A stretch of DNA of 64,000 nt from Ferruginibacter sp. Its GTDB lineage: Bacteria > Bacteroidota > Bacteroidia > Chitinophagales > Chitinophagaceae. Made by a program: the position numbers and the translations under genes. The notes beneath the pieces were generated by a model that saw only the letters and a program-made list of their open reading frames with translations, did no database searches and was not told the origin of the DNA. Where the stretch lies: the NCBI GenBank assembly GCA_013141115.1, contig JABFRP010000002.1, forward strand, positions 407,648 to 471,647, in the 5' to 3' direction. Each line of letters starts with the position of its first letter. Position 1 is the stretch's first letter. Positions 1-9,812 of this stretch are shown piece after piece.

Positions 1-2766
1 GCCGTTTGCTTTTGAGCTAAAGGCAAGGTTGGTAACAAATCCTGCCGGGTTGGGGAAAACAGACAATGCATCATTGCCCGAAAGTTCTGTTATTTCTCCA
101 CCTGCTATCCTGCTGGCTGTTCCTAACTGTACTTTTAAAGTATAACAGCTGGTGGCATTATTAGCACTTCCCTGCGGATACACTCTTGCATAATAAGTAC
201 CTGCTGTAACTGTTCTGCTAATTGTTTCGCTGGTAGTACCGCTATTATTTGATGTTTGTAAAGTGCTTCCTGCACTGTTTAATAAACGCAGCTGATAATT
301 TGCTGGTAATGTTGTAAGCGTAATTGTAATTGTGCCGCCTGTAGTAATTACAAATTTGTAATAATCATTATCGCCAGATGGGCTTAAAGTTCCTTTCACA
401 TCAGTGTTAAAAGGAATTACTGCCGCACCTGATGTTGTTCCGTTTGTACTTACATCATAAATTCCAGGGCAAGTTACCGGTGGTGTTACTGTAGTAAATT
501 GCGCTTGTACATAATTACCTGTTCCTGCAGCACAATTCACTCTCACTCTCCAGTCGTATACTGTGCCTGCTGTTAAGCCAGCTAAATTTACCGATGTTGC
601 AGTTGTTGCTGTAGCAGCGTTGATCCAGGTTGATGAAGCATTGGTTTTATAATCCACATCATAACTTGTTGCGCCACTCACTGCTGCCCAGCTAATAGTT
701 GCAGCAGTTTGTGTAATTGCCGAAGCTGTTAAACCTGTAGCATTAGCACAAACCGGAGGTGCCCCAATGGTAAAGTTGGCATTAGAAATATCAAAAAAGA
801 TATTTCCTGCAGCTTCAACTTTTACACGGCAGGTAGTGCCGGGGGTTGAAGGAACAGTGATTACTTCTGTACCATCATTGGCAGTTGCGGTAGCCAATAC
901 TGTTGGAAAGGTAAGACCACCATCTGTTGACAATAAAATATTTACAGCTGCACAACTAACTGGTGCGGCGGTGGTGTTATTTACACTCCAGGTTACTGTT
1001 GCGGTGCTTCCTGCACTCCAGGTTACTGCAGTGTTTGGTGCTGTAACTGCAAACGGGCCAGAAGTATTACTAACGGTAACTACTGCATCTGTAAAAGCAG
1101 TTTGCCCAACTGTAACACCAGCAACATAAGGATTATTATCCCTTACGGTTACCCTGAAGTTCAACGTTCTTGAAACAGAACTTAACGCTTCAATGTTTGC
1201 ACCAGCATCGCCACCGGCATATGGAGGTGTTACATTTAAGCCAGATAATATGGTTGATAATTTAGGAAATGTTCTGGTGCCTGAAACGATAGCAGGAAAT
1301 GATAACCAGTTTGGCCCCGTTGCTTTAGTTGGCGATGCCACGCTACTTGTGCCTGAAACGGTTGAGTTGTCATTTTGCTCCCAGCAATAAGTTAATGGAT
1401 CATTTTCCGCATCGGTTGCCGATCCGGTTAATGCAAAAGGCGTACTGATTGGAATAGTATAATTGCTAACAGCTGCAACAACTGGTGCATGGTTAGCCGT
1501 CATGGTAACAGATACCGGGCAGGTTTTAGTAGCTAAATTAGCTTGTATCTGAGCAATAGTTGCTTCATGAAATATATCGATAGAATGAGGTGCAACATCC
1601 TGGGAAGTGATACCTGCATACCCCATAATAGTGATACCAGAACCTACTTCTTTATTTACACCTGTACCTTCTAACGACATTGAGAAAGTATGATTGCCAC
1701 CTAATTGATGCCCTACTTCGTGGGCTACATAATCAATATCAAAATTATCTCCCTGCGGAATACCATCTGCTGGTGAAGTAATACCACTTCCTTTTGAGCC
1801 ATTAACACAAACGCAGCCTATACAACCTGCATTTCCACCACCACCAGAAGCGCCAAACATGTGACCAATGTCATAATTAGCTTCGCCAATAACCGAAGTT
1901 AAAGTTGATTGTAATTGTGCATTCCACTGGCTTAAAGTAGTTGAATAAGGATCGGTAGAAGGGCTGTAATAAATAACTGCCGTTGTGCTGGCAATAAGAT
2001 TAAGATGTAATGCAAGATCTTTTTCATAAATACCATTACAACGGGTAAGTGTGGCATTAAAAGCTGCTAAAACTAAACTTACCTGTGCAGCACTTGTTGC
2101 ACCAAAAAAGTTAGCGTACTCGGCGTTACAAGACTGTGCTAAACGCATTGTTTTTATTGTACCGTTTGAGCTGCCGGTTAAACCTTCTGTTGCAGTAACT
2201 TTTGCTTTTATATCAGCAGCCATTTGTTTATCGTCTGTGCTGCAGGTCCATGGCAATTGCCCTTTATCTCTATGAGAGCTATATACAGAATAAACGTTAT
2301 GGTCTTTGGAATAAGGTTCAATAAATTCATTGTCCTTATCCGTTCTAAAAACCATAGTTTGAATCCCCTGTGGAGAAATACTCAATTTTAAAGTAGCATA
2401 TTTATCGGTAATGCCTTTGCCGGAGTATGCCCTGATATCAGGAAATTGGGTTTGCAGTGCCGGTTCAAAATTTGAAGATTCAAAAACTTCAAATTGCTCC
2501 AAACTACCAGCAGCGTTGGGAAGAGAAATAACTGTGGAGGCTTTTGCACCCCTGCCGTCAACAACAGCAAATAATACCTGCTTTAATGAAGCATCATTTA
2601 AATTAAACAATTTAAATGCTTTAGGATAAGACAGTCTTGCAACTGCTTTATCGGTTGCAATAGCATTAGGGTTTTCGTTGTTGGCAGACCAGAATTTGTC
2701 TGTTTGTGAAAACCCGACAGAAGCAATCGTTGCTAACGCAAATGTTAGTAATAAATTTTTTGTCAT
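1..2766 (-). CDS. Secreted reprolysin-type zinc metalloprotease with T9SS sorting domain (3' end cut by window)
   Basis: The frame is open from the ATG at 2766 to the window edge (922 codons, C-terminus missing). A signal peptide (MTKNLLLTFALATIASVGFSQ) is followed by a prodomain-like region to about residue 190 and a metzincin catalytic domain. That domain carries the zinc motif HEVGHQLGGNH at residues 349-359 and the Met-turn ITIMGYAG with Met381. Then come an Ig-like region, a fibronectin type III domain (about 672-760), a bacterial pre-peptidase C-terminal (PPC) domain (about 763-877) and the beginning of a T9SS type A sorting domain (SVFPNPAG near 905). From the family I infer an extracellular endopeptidase exported by Sec and then the type IX system; its substrate is unknown. 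It is divergent from fumC. Confidence 0.88.
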   Translation of the reverse strand, partial: MTKNLLLTFALATIASVGFSQTDKFWSANNENPNAIATDKAVARLSYPKAFKLFNLNDASLKQVLFAVVDGRGAKASTVISLPNAAGSLEQFEVFESSNFEPALQTQFPDIRAYSGKGITDKYATLKLSISPQGIQTMVFRTDKDNEFIEPYSKDHNVYSVYSSHRDKGQLPWTCSTDDKQMAADIKAKVTATEGLTGSSNGTIKTMRLAQSCNAEYANFFGATSAAQVSLVLAAFNATLTRCNGIYEKDLALHLNLIASTTAVIYYSPSTDPYSTTLSQWNAQLQSTLTSVIGEANYDIGHMFGASGGGGNAGCIGCVCVNGSKGSGITSPADGIPQGDNFDIDYVAHEVGHQLGGNHTFSMSLEGTGVNKEVGSGITIMGYAGITSQDVAPHSIDIFHEATIAQIQANLATKTCPVSVTMTANHAPVVAAVSNYTIPISTPFALTGSATDAENDPLTYCWEQNDNSTVSGTSSVASPTKATGPNWLSFPAIVSGTRTFPKLSTILSGLNVTPPYAGGDAGANIEALSSVSRTLNFRVTVRDNNPYVAGVTVGQTAFTDAVVTVSNTSGPFAVTAPNTAVTWSAGSTATVTWSVNNTTAAPVSCAAVNILLSTDGGLTFPTVLATATANDGTEVITVPSTPGTTCRVKVEAAGNIFFDISNANFTIGAPPVCANATGLTASAITQTAATISWAAVSGATSYDVDYKTNASSTWINAATATTATSVNLAGLTAGTVYDWRVRVNCAAGTGNYVQAQFTTVTPPVTCPGIYDVSTNGTTSGAAVIPFNTDVKGTLSPSGDNDYYKFVITTGGTITITLTTLPANYQLRLLNSAGSTLQTSNNSGTTSETISRTVTAGTYYARVYPQGSANNATSCYTLKVQLGTASRIAGGEITELSGNDALSVFPNPAGFVTNLAFSSKANG

Positions 2767-2905
2767 AAATGAATTGTTTGTTTGAAAAAGTTAAGTGGAG
2801 ATAAATGTAAATTTATTTTAAGAACTAAAGAATAGTATATGTTCACATGTTAATATCTTTTTTAGCGCATACTACTTAGTATTTTTACGCACTGCAGTAT
2901 ATCGT

Positions 2906-2913
2906 TATCTTTG
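2906..2913 (+). promoter_or_regulatory. Bacteroidota -7 promoter element upstream of fumC
   Basis: TATCTTTG matches the Bacteroidota -7 consensus TAnnTTTG exactly and lies 31 nt before the fumC ATG. A T-rich stretch sits where the weaker -33 element is expected, without a clear TTTG. Confidence 0.5.
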
Positions 2914-2944
2914 TACAAGTAATTTATACCTTAATCAATTTTTT

Positions 2945-4342
2945 ATGGAATACAGAATAGAAAAAGACACAATGGGTGAAGTAAAAGTACCTGTTGATGC
3001 GTACTATGGCGCACAAACCCAGCGCAGCATCGACAATTTTAAAATTGCTCAGGACATTAATAAAATGCCCAAAGAGATTATTGCAGCATTTGCTTATTTA
3101 AAGCATGCAGCAGCATTAACCAATTACGATGCTGGTGTATTAACAAAGAAGAAAGCGGATTTAATTGGCAAGGTTTGTAAAGAAATATTAGAAGGGAAAC
3201 TAAATGATTATTTTCCTTTGGTAGTTTGGCAAACCGGCAGTGGCACGCAAAGCAACATGAATGTGAATGAAGTGGTGGCTTACCGTGGGCATGTAATCAA
3301 TGGCGGCAAATTATCTGATAAAGAAAAATACCTGCATCCCAATGATGATGTAAACAAAAGCCAGAGCAGTAACGATACCTTTCCTACTGCCATGCATATT
3401 GCGGCTTATAAAATTTTAATGGAAACTACTATCCCCGGCATTACAAAACTTAGAAATACTTTAGATAAAAAAGCAAAGGCTTTTAAAAAAGTAGTAAAGA
3501 TTGGCCGCACACATTTTATGGATGCTACGCCATTAACATTAGGGCAGGAGTTTAGCGGTTATGTTTCTCAATTAGATCATGGGTTAAAAGCCATCAAAAA
3601 TACATTGGCCCATTTGAGCGAACTGGCATTGGGCGGTACTGCTGTTGGCACTGGTATTAATACGCCACCAAAGTATGATGTAAATGTGGCAAAGCATATT
3701 GCAAAATTGACCAAATTGCCTTTTAGAACTGCTGATAATAAATTTGAAGCACTGGCTGCACACGATGCTATCGTAGAAGCACATGGTGCTTTAAAAACCG
3801 TTGCAGTTAGTTTAATGAAAATTGCAAATGATGTTCGTATGTTATCAAGCGGACCAAGAAGTGGCATTGGCGAAATTCATATTCCGGATAATGAACCTGG
3901 CTCATCAATAATGCCAGGCAAAGTTAACCCTACACAATGCGAAGCAATAACCATGATTGCGGCACAGGTAATGGGCAATGATGTTGCCATTGGCATTGGC
4001 GGCAGCCTGGGGCATTTTGAACTGAATGTTTTTAAACCAGTAATGATCTATAACTTTTTGCATAGTGCAAGATTGATAGGCGATGGTTGCGTAAGCTTTA
4101 ATGATAAATGTGCTGTGGGTATTGAGCCCCTGAGAGCAAATATTAAAAAGCATGTTGACAATTCTTTAATGCTTGTAACAGCACTCAACACTAAAATAGG
4201 GTATTACAAAGCTGCAGAAATTGCACAAAAAGCACATAAAGAAGGTACCACATTAAAAGAGATGGCAGTTAAATTAGGTTATGTAACACCTAAAGAATTT
4301 GACGAATGGGTAGTGCCTGCTAATATGGTAGGAAAGATTTAA
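2945..4342 (+). CDS. fumC: Class II fumarate hydratase
   Basis: This 465-residue cytoplasmic enzyme interconverts fumarate and malate in the TCA cycle. The fumarase/aspartase superfamily signature [11 protein letters not shown] is at residues 319-329 and carries the catalytic serine of the mobile loop. The active-site segment [10 protein letters not shown] starts at residue 187, and [12 protein letters not shown] lies in the N-terminal third. Length and ends match class II fumarases, so the gene looks intact. It stands alone between a divergent protease gene and a convergent sugar dehydrogenase gene, with a bidirectional terminator just downstream. Confidence 0.97.
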   Translation: MEYRIEKDTMGEVKVPVDAYYGAQTQRSIDNFKIAQDINKMPKEIIAAFAYLKHAAALTNYDAGVLTKKKADLIGKVCKEILEGKLNDYFPLVVWQTGSGTQSNMNVNEVVAYRGHVINGGKLSDKEKYLHPNDDVNKSQSSNDTFPTAMHIAAYKILMETTIPGITKLRNTLDKKAKAFKKVVKIGRTHFMDATPLTLGQEFSGYVSQLDHGLKAIKNTLAHLSELALGGTAVGTGINTPPKYDVNVAKHIAKLTKLPFRTADNKFEALAAHDAIVEAHGALKTVAVSLMKIANDVRMLSSGPRSGIGEIHIPDNEPGSSIMPGKVNPTQCEAITMIAAQVMGNDVAIGIGGSLGHFELNVFKPVMIYNFLHSARLIGDGCVSFNDKCAVGIEPLRANIKKHVDNSLMLVTALNTKIGYYKAAEIAQKAHKEGTTLKEMAVKLGYVTPKEFDEWVVPANMVGKI

Positions 4343-4350
4343 AATAAAAT

Positions 4351-4380
4351 AAAAATGCCACAATTAATTGTGGCATTTTT
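4351..4380. terminator. Bidirectional intrinsic terminator between fumC and the sugar dehydrogenase
   Basis: This is a perfect 30-nt palindrome with arms AAAAATGCCACAATT and its complement. The T-rich arms on each strand supply the U-tract, so it can end both convergent transcripts. Confidence 0.85.
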
Positions 4381-4404
4381 ATTTACATAAAGAGATGAAC
4401 AGTA

Positions 4405-6087
4405 TTAAAATTTAATTATTTTTTCAATCTGCATTTCCACATCAAAAGCATTGTATAATTTAAAAGTGTACACGCCACGGGGAAAGGATGAGATATCTAT
4501 TGAAAAATTATTTTTGTAAGAAGTTACTGCCTTCACCATTTTTCCATTGATATCATACAACTGTGCCAATAATGGTTTGCGCATTTCCTTTTTTCCCTGT
4601 ACATAAAGTATGTTTGATACAGGGTTAGGATAAACCTGTACCAGGTTTTTAACTATAGCAGGTTTCTCTCCATTATCATTTATTGCTAACAGCGGGCCGG
4701 TATAAATATATTCCATAATGGCGCCGCCATTGGATGTGGCACTTAAATCACGGGCAACATATAATTTAAAGCCATCGGGGCTTGCAGTAATCCTTCTTAT
4801 CCGGTCTCCATCCTGGCGAAAGTAAGATACAGTATCGCCTGTAATACCATCACCAACAGCATTTAATTTTACCCGGTATACTAAATCCCTTTTTAATGGT
4901 GTAACCAGTAAAGATCCCGCCCATCCGGGAATAATGCTGCTGCCGTAAAACTCTATACTGGAACTGGCGATTGTTGGCCAAAGTGCATTATTGCTTTGTG
5001 CCATAAGCCCCGGCATTTGGGCTGCCGTTGCGGTAAATGTTGTAAAAATTGGTTCCTTATGAATAGCAGTAACAGTACAAAACGCTCCTTCATTTGCGCT
5101 GGTATTTTGTCCTATCTTATACCCATTTACATTATCATCGCAATACCCGGATACCTGGTCCCATCCATAATTTCTTCCGGCTTCAATAATATTTATCTCA
5201 TCATCTGTTCTGTCCATTTGCTCTGAACTATACAAAAAATTGATGCCATTCACATTACCCCATGCTAAACCTTGTGCATTACGATGTCCGTAAGAAAAAA
5301 CATAATCCTGTGGTGTTATCAAAGAGGAATTATAAAATGGATTATCATTGGGTACCCAATTATCCTGTCCGCCATCACCGTCAATTTCTGTATTTATCCT
5401 CAATACTTTTCCTTCCATTATATTTACATTCTGTGCATTTTCTGCACGAGTAGTATTTAAAAACTGACCGGCTCCCATATCACCCACTGTATAATATAAC
5501 CTGTATTGTGTATGAGCTGCATCTGCACCGGGTTCTACAACCGGGCTTATTACTAACCTTCCGGAGTTATGATCGCTGCTGCCGGGAATTGTATTTAGTA
5601 TAGTTACCGGATTAGATAATGTATTACCATTATAATCGAACCGTACAATCTTTGTGGTAAAAATGCAACTGGTATTAGTGCCGGGGCAACTGCCTCTATT
5701 ATAAACGTAAGCCGCATAAACCCATGGCTTAGCTGCTCTTACCGCAGGGTTTGCAGAGTATAAGTTGGGGTGAATTACCAATCCCATTAAACCACCCTGC
5801 GGTTGTGTACCGCTTGAAGAAGTAAAATTTATTGAAGCATCGGTTGCCCTAAGGTCTATCAATTGAGTTTTTACACCGTTGGCAATATTCACCCTGCTGA
5901 TGAGGTATGATTTATTTTCTGTAACCCATAATGAATCATTTGGGCCGTACACCACTTCCCAGGCAGAGTTAAAACCGGATGCAACTACTCTTTTTGAAAA
6001 AGATGTTTGGGCAAATACTTTTGGGGCACTCATAAAAAAATAAACTGAACAGGTTATTACGCTCAAGATGGCTAGTTTTTTTTTCAT
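4405..6087 (-). CDS. Secreted PQQ-dependent sugar dehydrogenase-like protein with T9SS sorting domain
   Basis: The 560-residue protein starts with a signal peptide (MKKKLAILSVITCSVYFFMS..FAQ). The body (about 30-470) has the glucose/sorbosone dehydrogenase six-bladed propeller pattern: AWEVVYGPNDSLWVTE, GGLMGLVIHPNL, DHNSGRLVISP, FSYGHRNAQGLAW and EINIIEAGRNYGWDQVSG. The histidine of SDHNSG and the GHRNAQG segment correspond to conserved active-site regions of soluble glucose dehydrogenase. The last 80 or so residues, from VYPNPVSNILYV, form a T9SS type A sorting domain, so it is probably released or anchored at the cell surface. Oxidation of an aldose or similar alcohol is inferred from the family; the substrate cannot be read from the sequence. 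Confidence 0.88.
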   Translation of the reverse strand: MKKKLAILSVITCSVYFFMSAPKVFAQTSFSKRVVASGFNSAWEVVYGPNDSLWVTENKSYLISRVNIANGVKTQLIDLRATDASINFTSSSGTQPQGGLMGLVIHPNLYSANPAVRAAKPWVYAAYVYNRGSCPGTNTSCIFTTKIVRFDYNGNTLSNPVTILNTIPGSSDHNSGRLVISPVVEPGADAAHTQYRLYYTVGDMGAGQFLNTTRAENAQNVNIMEGKVLRINTEIDGDGGQDNWVPNDNPFYNSSLITPQDYVFSYGHRNAQGLAWGNVNGINFLYSSEQMDRTDDEINIIEAGRNYGWDQVSGYCDDNVNGYKIGQNTSANEGAFCTVTAIHKEPIFTTFTATAAQMPGLMAQSNNALWPTIASSSIEFYGSSIIPGWAGSLLVTPLKRDLVYRVKLNAVGDGITGDTVSYFRQDGDRIRRITASPDGFKLYVARDLSATSNGGAIMEYIYTGPLLAINDNGEKPAIVKNLVQVYPNPVSNILYVQGKKEMRKPLLAQLYDINGKMVKAVTSYKNNFSIDISSFPRGVYTFKLYNAFDVEMQIEKIIKF

Positions 6088-6575
6088 GGAAGGATTTTAT
6101 TGTAAGGTTAGTATAGTTACAATAAAAGGAATACAAAAATCGAACCTTTTTTAACAGAAACCGAAAAAAAATTACAATCACAAAAAAGGTTGTTTTATCT
6201 GCAAGTAAAAACACTATATCCCTATACCAATTTTACTTTTTTTATACTTGTAAATGCAAGTGCAATTCTGCATATTTTCCCGTAAAAAACCCTTTCTCCG
6301 GATATTTACTGCTTATTTATAAATAAGTCCATCTTTTACAAAATAATAAACTGAATTTATCGTTGTCACAATAAGACAGTTTATGAAAAGTCCTGGTTTA
6401 TATAGATTTTATTTTAGCTGAATACAAAAAAACCAAGATGAATTTTTACCCTCGTATTTCTCCCAAAAAGTAGTATTTTTTCTTTTACAGAATTAATAGT
6501 ATCACCGGCAAAATATTAAACTAATGAACAAAAGAAATATTCACCTATCCGTTTCAGCACCAAAACTGAAATCCT
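6088..6575. other. Divergent intergenic region without a gene
   Basis: These 488 bases are very AT-rich and separate two divergent genes for secreted proteins. I see no convincing ORF, no exact TAnnTTTG element at a useful distance and no terminator hairpin. It presumably holds both promoters. Confidence 0.5.
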
Positions 6576-8810
6576 ATGAAAAGAAATCTACTTACTTCTT
6601 ACTTTGCTTTTATTCTTTTATTCCTGATCCTGATTCCTGACCGATCATTACTGGCACAGGTACAAACAGGAAAAAGTTATATCAATGTTTCAAAAAATGT
6701 AACCGGCGGCACTTTTGAGCCTGGTGATACACTTGAAATAAGAGCTGCCATTGCCGTAGGCAATTTTGCTGCATTTTCGATAACACAGGTAAGATATAAT
6801 GATACCATTAATGCCAATTTTACTTATCTGCCCGGCTCCCTTAAAATTATTACCAACGAAGGTTTGACCTTTAGAAATTATACCGATGCAGCCAGTGATG
6901 ATGCTGCTATGTTTAACAATGTAAATAAAACACTGCGTATCAATCTTGGAAGAACAGCTGGCGTTGCAACCAATACCGGCAATACAGCTGCGGGTGGTGG
7001 CACCATTGCCTACAATGATAAACCATCTTTTTATGGTGGTGTATGTATAATGGTAGCCTCGTTCAGAGTAAGAATAAATAATGCAGTTGCCTACAATAGT
7101 TTAATAACTATGCCAGGTGGAGCTTTTCGATACACACAATCAGCAGCGGCAGTTACTGCAAGTTTTACTGCTAACAACATAATGGTATTTCAAAACATTG
7201 GGGTATGCCCCAATTTTGTGGGTGGTAATGCTGTTATAGAAAACAATGGCACATTTGGCAGCGGCACCACCCGAAACAGAAGCGCCTCCGCCATTGTACC
7301 CGGCTATTCTTTTGTAAACTTTGCAGCAGGGCAACCTAACGATGGCAGCTATGGTATTTGCAACAACAGCAGTGCAACCGGCGCCACCAATAATGCAGTA
7401 CCGTACCCCGACAACTCCAGAGTATTTACGGTATGGGATATTATTGGCGACCATACCGGAGCTGCAAGCCCAACTGCCGGAAACCCGGCTACAACAGTGG
7501 GCGCCAACGGAGGTTATATGGCAGTTATAAATGCCAGCTACGCCACCAGCCCGGCTATACAACAAACCATTACTAATTTATGCCCTGCCACTTATTACGA
7601 TTTCAGTGCCTGGTTCAGAAACATTTGTTCTAAATGCTCCTGCGATAGCAACGGCCGTGGTGCACTAAATGCATTGTTTAACGGGCCCTATCCACCGGGA
7701 GTAAAACCTAACTTAACTTTTCAGTTAAATGGTATTGATTATTATACCACCGGCGATATTCCCTATACCGGCTTATGGACAAAAAAAGGTTTTACTTATT
7801 TAACAGGTGTCGCACAAACATCTTTTACTTTATCTATCAGAAATAATTCGCCGGGTGGCGGTGGTAACGACTGGGCTGTGGATGATGTAAACTTATCTAC
7901 CTGTGCACCAGATCTGTTGTTAAAATACAATCCCGAATTTAAAGCTTGTGCCGGAGGATTGGCTGATCTTTCGTCGCAGGTAAGATGTTATTTTCCTAAT
8001 TATGTGCATTATAAATGGCAAAGAAGTACCGATGGTGGCAGTAGTTGGTTTGATACCGGCATAAGCGGTGTAGGTACTCCTTCACTTGTTGGCGGGCAAT
8101 GGGAATACACTACTACTTATCCCACTTTTATTGTTTCCATGGCAGATAGTGGCCACCGTTACAGAGTAGTAGTTGCTACAACCGCTGCTAACTTGGCAGG
8201 TGCCAATTGTGCTTACAGCAATAACACCAATACTTTTTTAAACGTAATTAATTGCGGCGTTATACTCAACGTGAATTTAAAAAATTTTACAGGACAGTTA
8301 CAGCAATCTAATGCAAGATTAAACTGGTTGGTTGCTCAAGGAAGCAGCATCAGTAGCTTTGATGTTGAAAAAAGTTTGGATGGCACCAATTTTAATAAAG
8401 TAACAAACGTACAGCAGGAAGCAGGTATGTACAATTATGAATTTACTGATCCGGAAAAATTAATGTCACTTACTTACTACAGATTAAAACTGGTAGCACC
8501 AAACGGGATGTTTAGCTTTAGCCCAATCATTACACTTAGTAATAAAGAAATTGATTTTGAAGTAAGATCAATTACCAACCCTGTTACTGATTACCTGCAG
8601 TTAAATTACGTTATACCAAAAGACGACAAGGTTACAGTAAGCCTGTTTGATATAATGGGGAATCCAATAAAGCAACAGCAGCTAAAAGGCAAAAAAGGCT
8701 TAAATAAAACTGAGCTTGATTTGGTGAAGGGGTTACCGAAGGGTATCTATATTTTATCAGTAGCTAATAATAACACTGTAATAAACAAAAGAATTTTAAA
8801 GATGAATTAA
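6576..8810 (+). CDS. T9SS-exported surface protein of unknown function
   Basis: The 744-residue protein has an N-terminal signal peptide ending near LLAQ (residue 28). It has a Gly/Asn/Thr-rich beta-type body with a cysteine-rich patch (ICSKCSCDSNGRG, about residues 350-362). The C-terminal T9SS type A sorting domain begins near VRSITNPVTDYLQL (about 663) and ends KRILKMN. The first 120 residues (FEPGDTLEIRAAIAVGNF) resemble the repeat domains of secreted Bacteroidota adhesins. The segment DYFSAWFRNIC-like plus a following NDWAVDDVNLS has the look of a carbohydrate-binding-type jelly roll, a guess from pattern only. No catalytic motif was recognised. Confidence 0.8.
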   Translation: MKRNLLTSYFAFILLFLILIPDRSLLAQVQTGKSYINVSKNVTGGTFEPGDTLEIRAAIAVGNFAAFSITQVRYNDTINANFTYLPGSLKIITNEGLTFRNYTDAASDDAAMFNNVNKTLRINLGRTAGVATNTGNTAAGGGTIAYNDKPSFYGGVCIMVASFRVRINNAVAYNSLITMPGGAFRYTQSAAAVTASFTANNIMVFQNIGVCPNFVGGNAVIENNGTFGSGTTRNRSASAIVPGYSFVNFAAGQPNDGSYGICNNSSATGATNNAVPYPDNSRVFTVWDIIGDHTGAASPTAGNPATTVGANGGYMAVINASYATSPAIQQTITNLCPATYYDFSAWFRNICSKCSCDSNGRGALNALFNGPYPPGVKPNLTFQLNGIDYYTTGDIPYTGLWTKKGFTYLTGVAQTSFTLSIRNNSPGGGGNDWAVDDVNLSTCAPDLLLKYNPEFKACAGGLADLSSQVRCYFPNYVHYKWQRSTDGGSSWFDTGISGVGTPSLVGGQWEYTTTYPTFIVSMADSGHRYRVVVATTAANLAGANCAYSNNTNTFLNVINCGVILNVNLKNFTGQLQQSNARLNWLVAQGSSISSFDVEKSLDGTNFNKVTNVQQEAGMYNYEFTDPEKLMSLTYYRLKLVAPNGMFSFSPIITLSNKEIDFEVRSITNPVTDYLQLNYVIPKDDKVTVSLFDIMGNPIKQQQLKGKKGLNKTELDLVKGLPKGIYILSVANNNTVINKRILKMN

Positions 8811-8844
8811 GATACTTCCATAGCGAAGTTTGAAATACAAAAGA

Positions 8845-8872
8845 AAAGCCCCCTGATTCTTCAGAGGGCTTT
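8845..8872. terminator. Intrinsic terminator between convergent genes
   Basis: A GC-rich hairpin (AAAGCCCCCTGA / TCAGAGGGCTTT with one mismatch) is followed by a T-rich run (TTCTTTTT). It lies between the T9SS protein stop at 8810 and the convergent lipoprotein stop at 8890. Confidence 0.8.
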
Positions 8873-8889
8873 CTTTTTAAACTTTTTAT

Positions 8890-9744
8890 CTATCTGCATT
8901 TATAAGAAAAATTCAATTTGCCTTCGGCAGCAGGAATACTTGGCTGGTCATCTCCCAGCATATACACACTTAGTACATAATTATCACGGCTCATTACATA
9001 AGAGTTAAAAACAGAAACGGATGAATCTACCAACACATTACCCGGATCGTAATAACGCAGTTTTAAACTTTTAACTGCATTGGTTGATTTGGCTCCAAAA
9101 TTATAAAACTGGTTAAACTCTGCATAAGTATTTTCATCAGGAAAAATATTCATAAAACTTTTTGGCGCAATATTATTGTAGTAAGTAAGATCAGCATCTT
9201 TTACCATATCACCGGTAAAATCGGTAGTAACCATGTGCGTTAAATTACCACCGGTATAAGTATAAGTAACCAATTGGTAAGGTATGCCGGGCAGTAAAGA
9301 ATAAGTGTATGATTTGTTGATCAAATAACCAGCCCCATCGTAAATATAATCAACTTCAAACTCTGTTGAGCCGGGAAGGGTTGGATCTACCAGGCCATGA
9401 AAAGATTTGATCCGTTTAGTGCTGATATCATAAATAAAATATTGATCGGCATCAATAGCAACGGTATCGGTAAAGTATTGCGGCATCGAATTAAAATCGA
9501 TGGTTAAAGTAAGGCTATCAAAAAGTGTAATGTCAGTGGCATTGTCCAAAGCATTAATTGCAGCACCAATTGAACCTATACTTATACCTGATGCACTATC
9601 ATTAAAAGCAATTTTACTAATACGGCAATCGGCACCAATAATAACGCCTGCACCACTGTTGCCCCCTTCTTCTGTACTGTATTCCTTTTGGCAGGATGCA
9701 AAAACTGCTGTAATAAACAAGGAATACAATAATACTTTTTTCAT
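8890..9744 (-). CDS. Lipoprotein of unknown function
   Basis: The 284-residue protein has a short lipoprotein signal (MKKVLLYSLFITAVFASC) with Cys17 or Cys18 as the lipid-attachment site. It is followed by the polar QKEYSTEEGGN linker typical of Bacteroidota lipoproteins. The middle (about 120-200) alternates Tyr-rich strands such as YIYDGAGYLINKSYTYS and LVTYTYTGGNLTHM, resembling the YD/DUF4595-type beta-repeats of surface lipoproteins. No enzyme motif is visible. The gene is 68 bp downstream of another lipoprotein gene on the same strand, which also has a SCQKE start to its mature part. Confidence 0.75.
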   Translation of the reverse strand: MKKVLLYSLFITAVFASCQKEYSTEEGGNSGAGVIIGADCRISKIAFNDSASGISIGSIGAAINALDNATDITLFDSLTLTIDFNSMPQYFTDTVAIDADQYFIYDISTKRIKSFHGLVDPTLPGSTEFEVDYIYDGAGYLINKSYTYSLLPGIPYQLVTYTYTGGNLTHMVTTDFTGDMVKDADLTYYNNIAPKSFMNIFPDENTYAEFNQFYNFGAKSTNAVKSLKLRYYDPGNVLVDSSVSVFNSYVMSRDNYVLSVYMLGDDQPSIPAAEGKLNFSYKCR

Positions 9745-9812
9745 GCTTAATTATTTATTTAAAATCTTCTCGGATAAAAAAATCATGTAAAATAGCCATG
9801 CCAGTTTACCTC

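Noticed and set aside
767..1129. 120-codon plus-strand open frame
   Set aside because: It is the complement of the fibronectin and Ig-like part of the protease gene.
7140..7565. 141-codon minus-strand open frame
   Set aside because: It lies inside the T9SS protein gene and has an odd Cys/Gly/Tyr composition; a shadow of the opposite strand.
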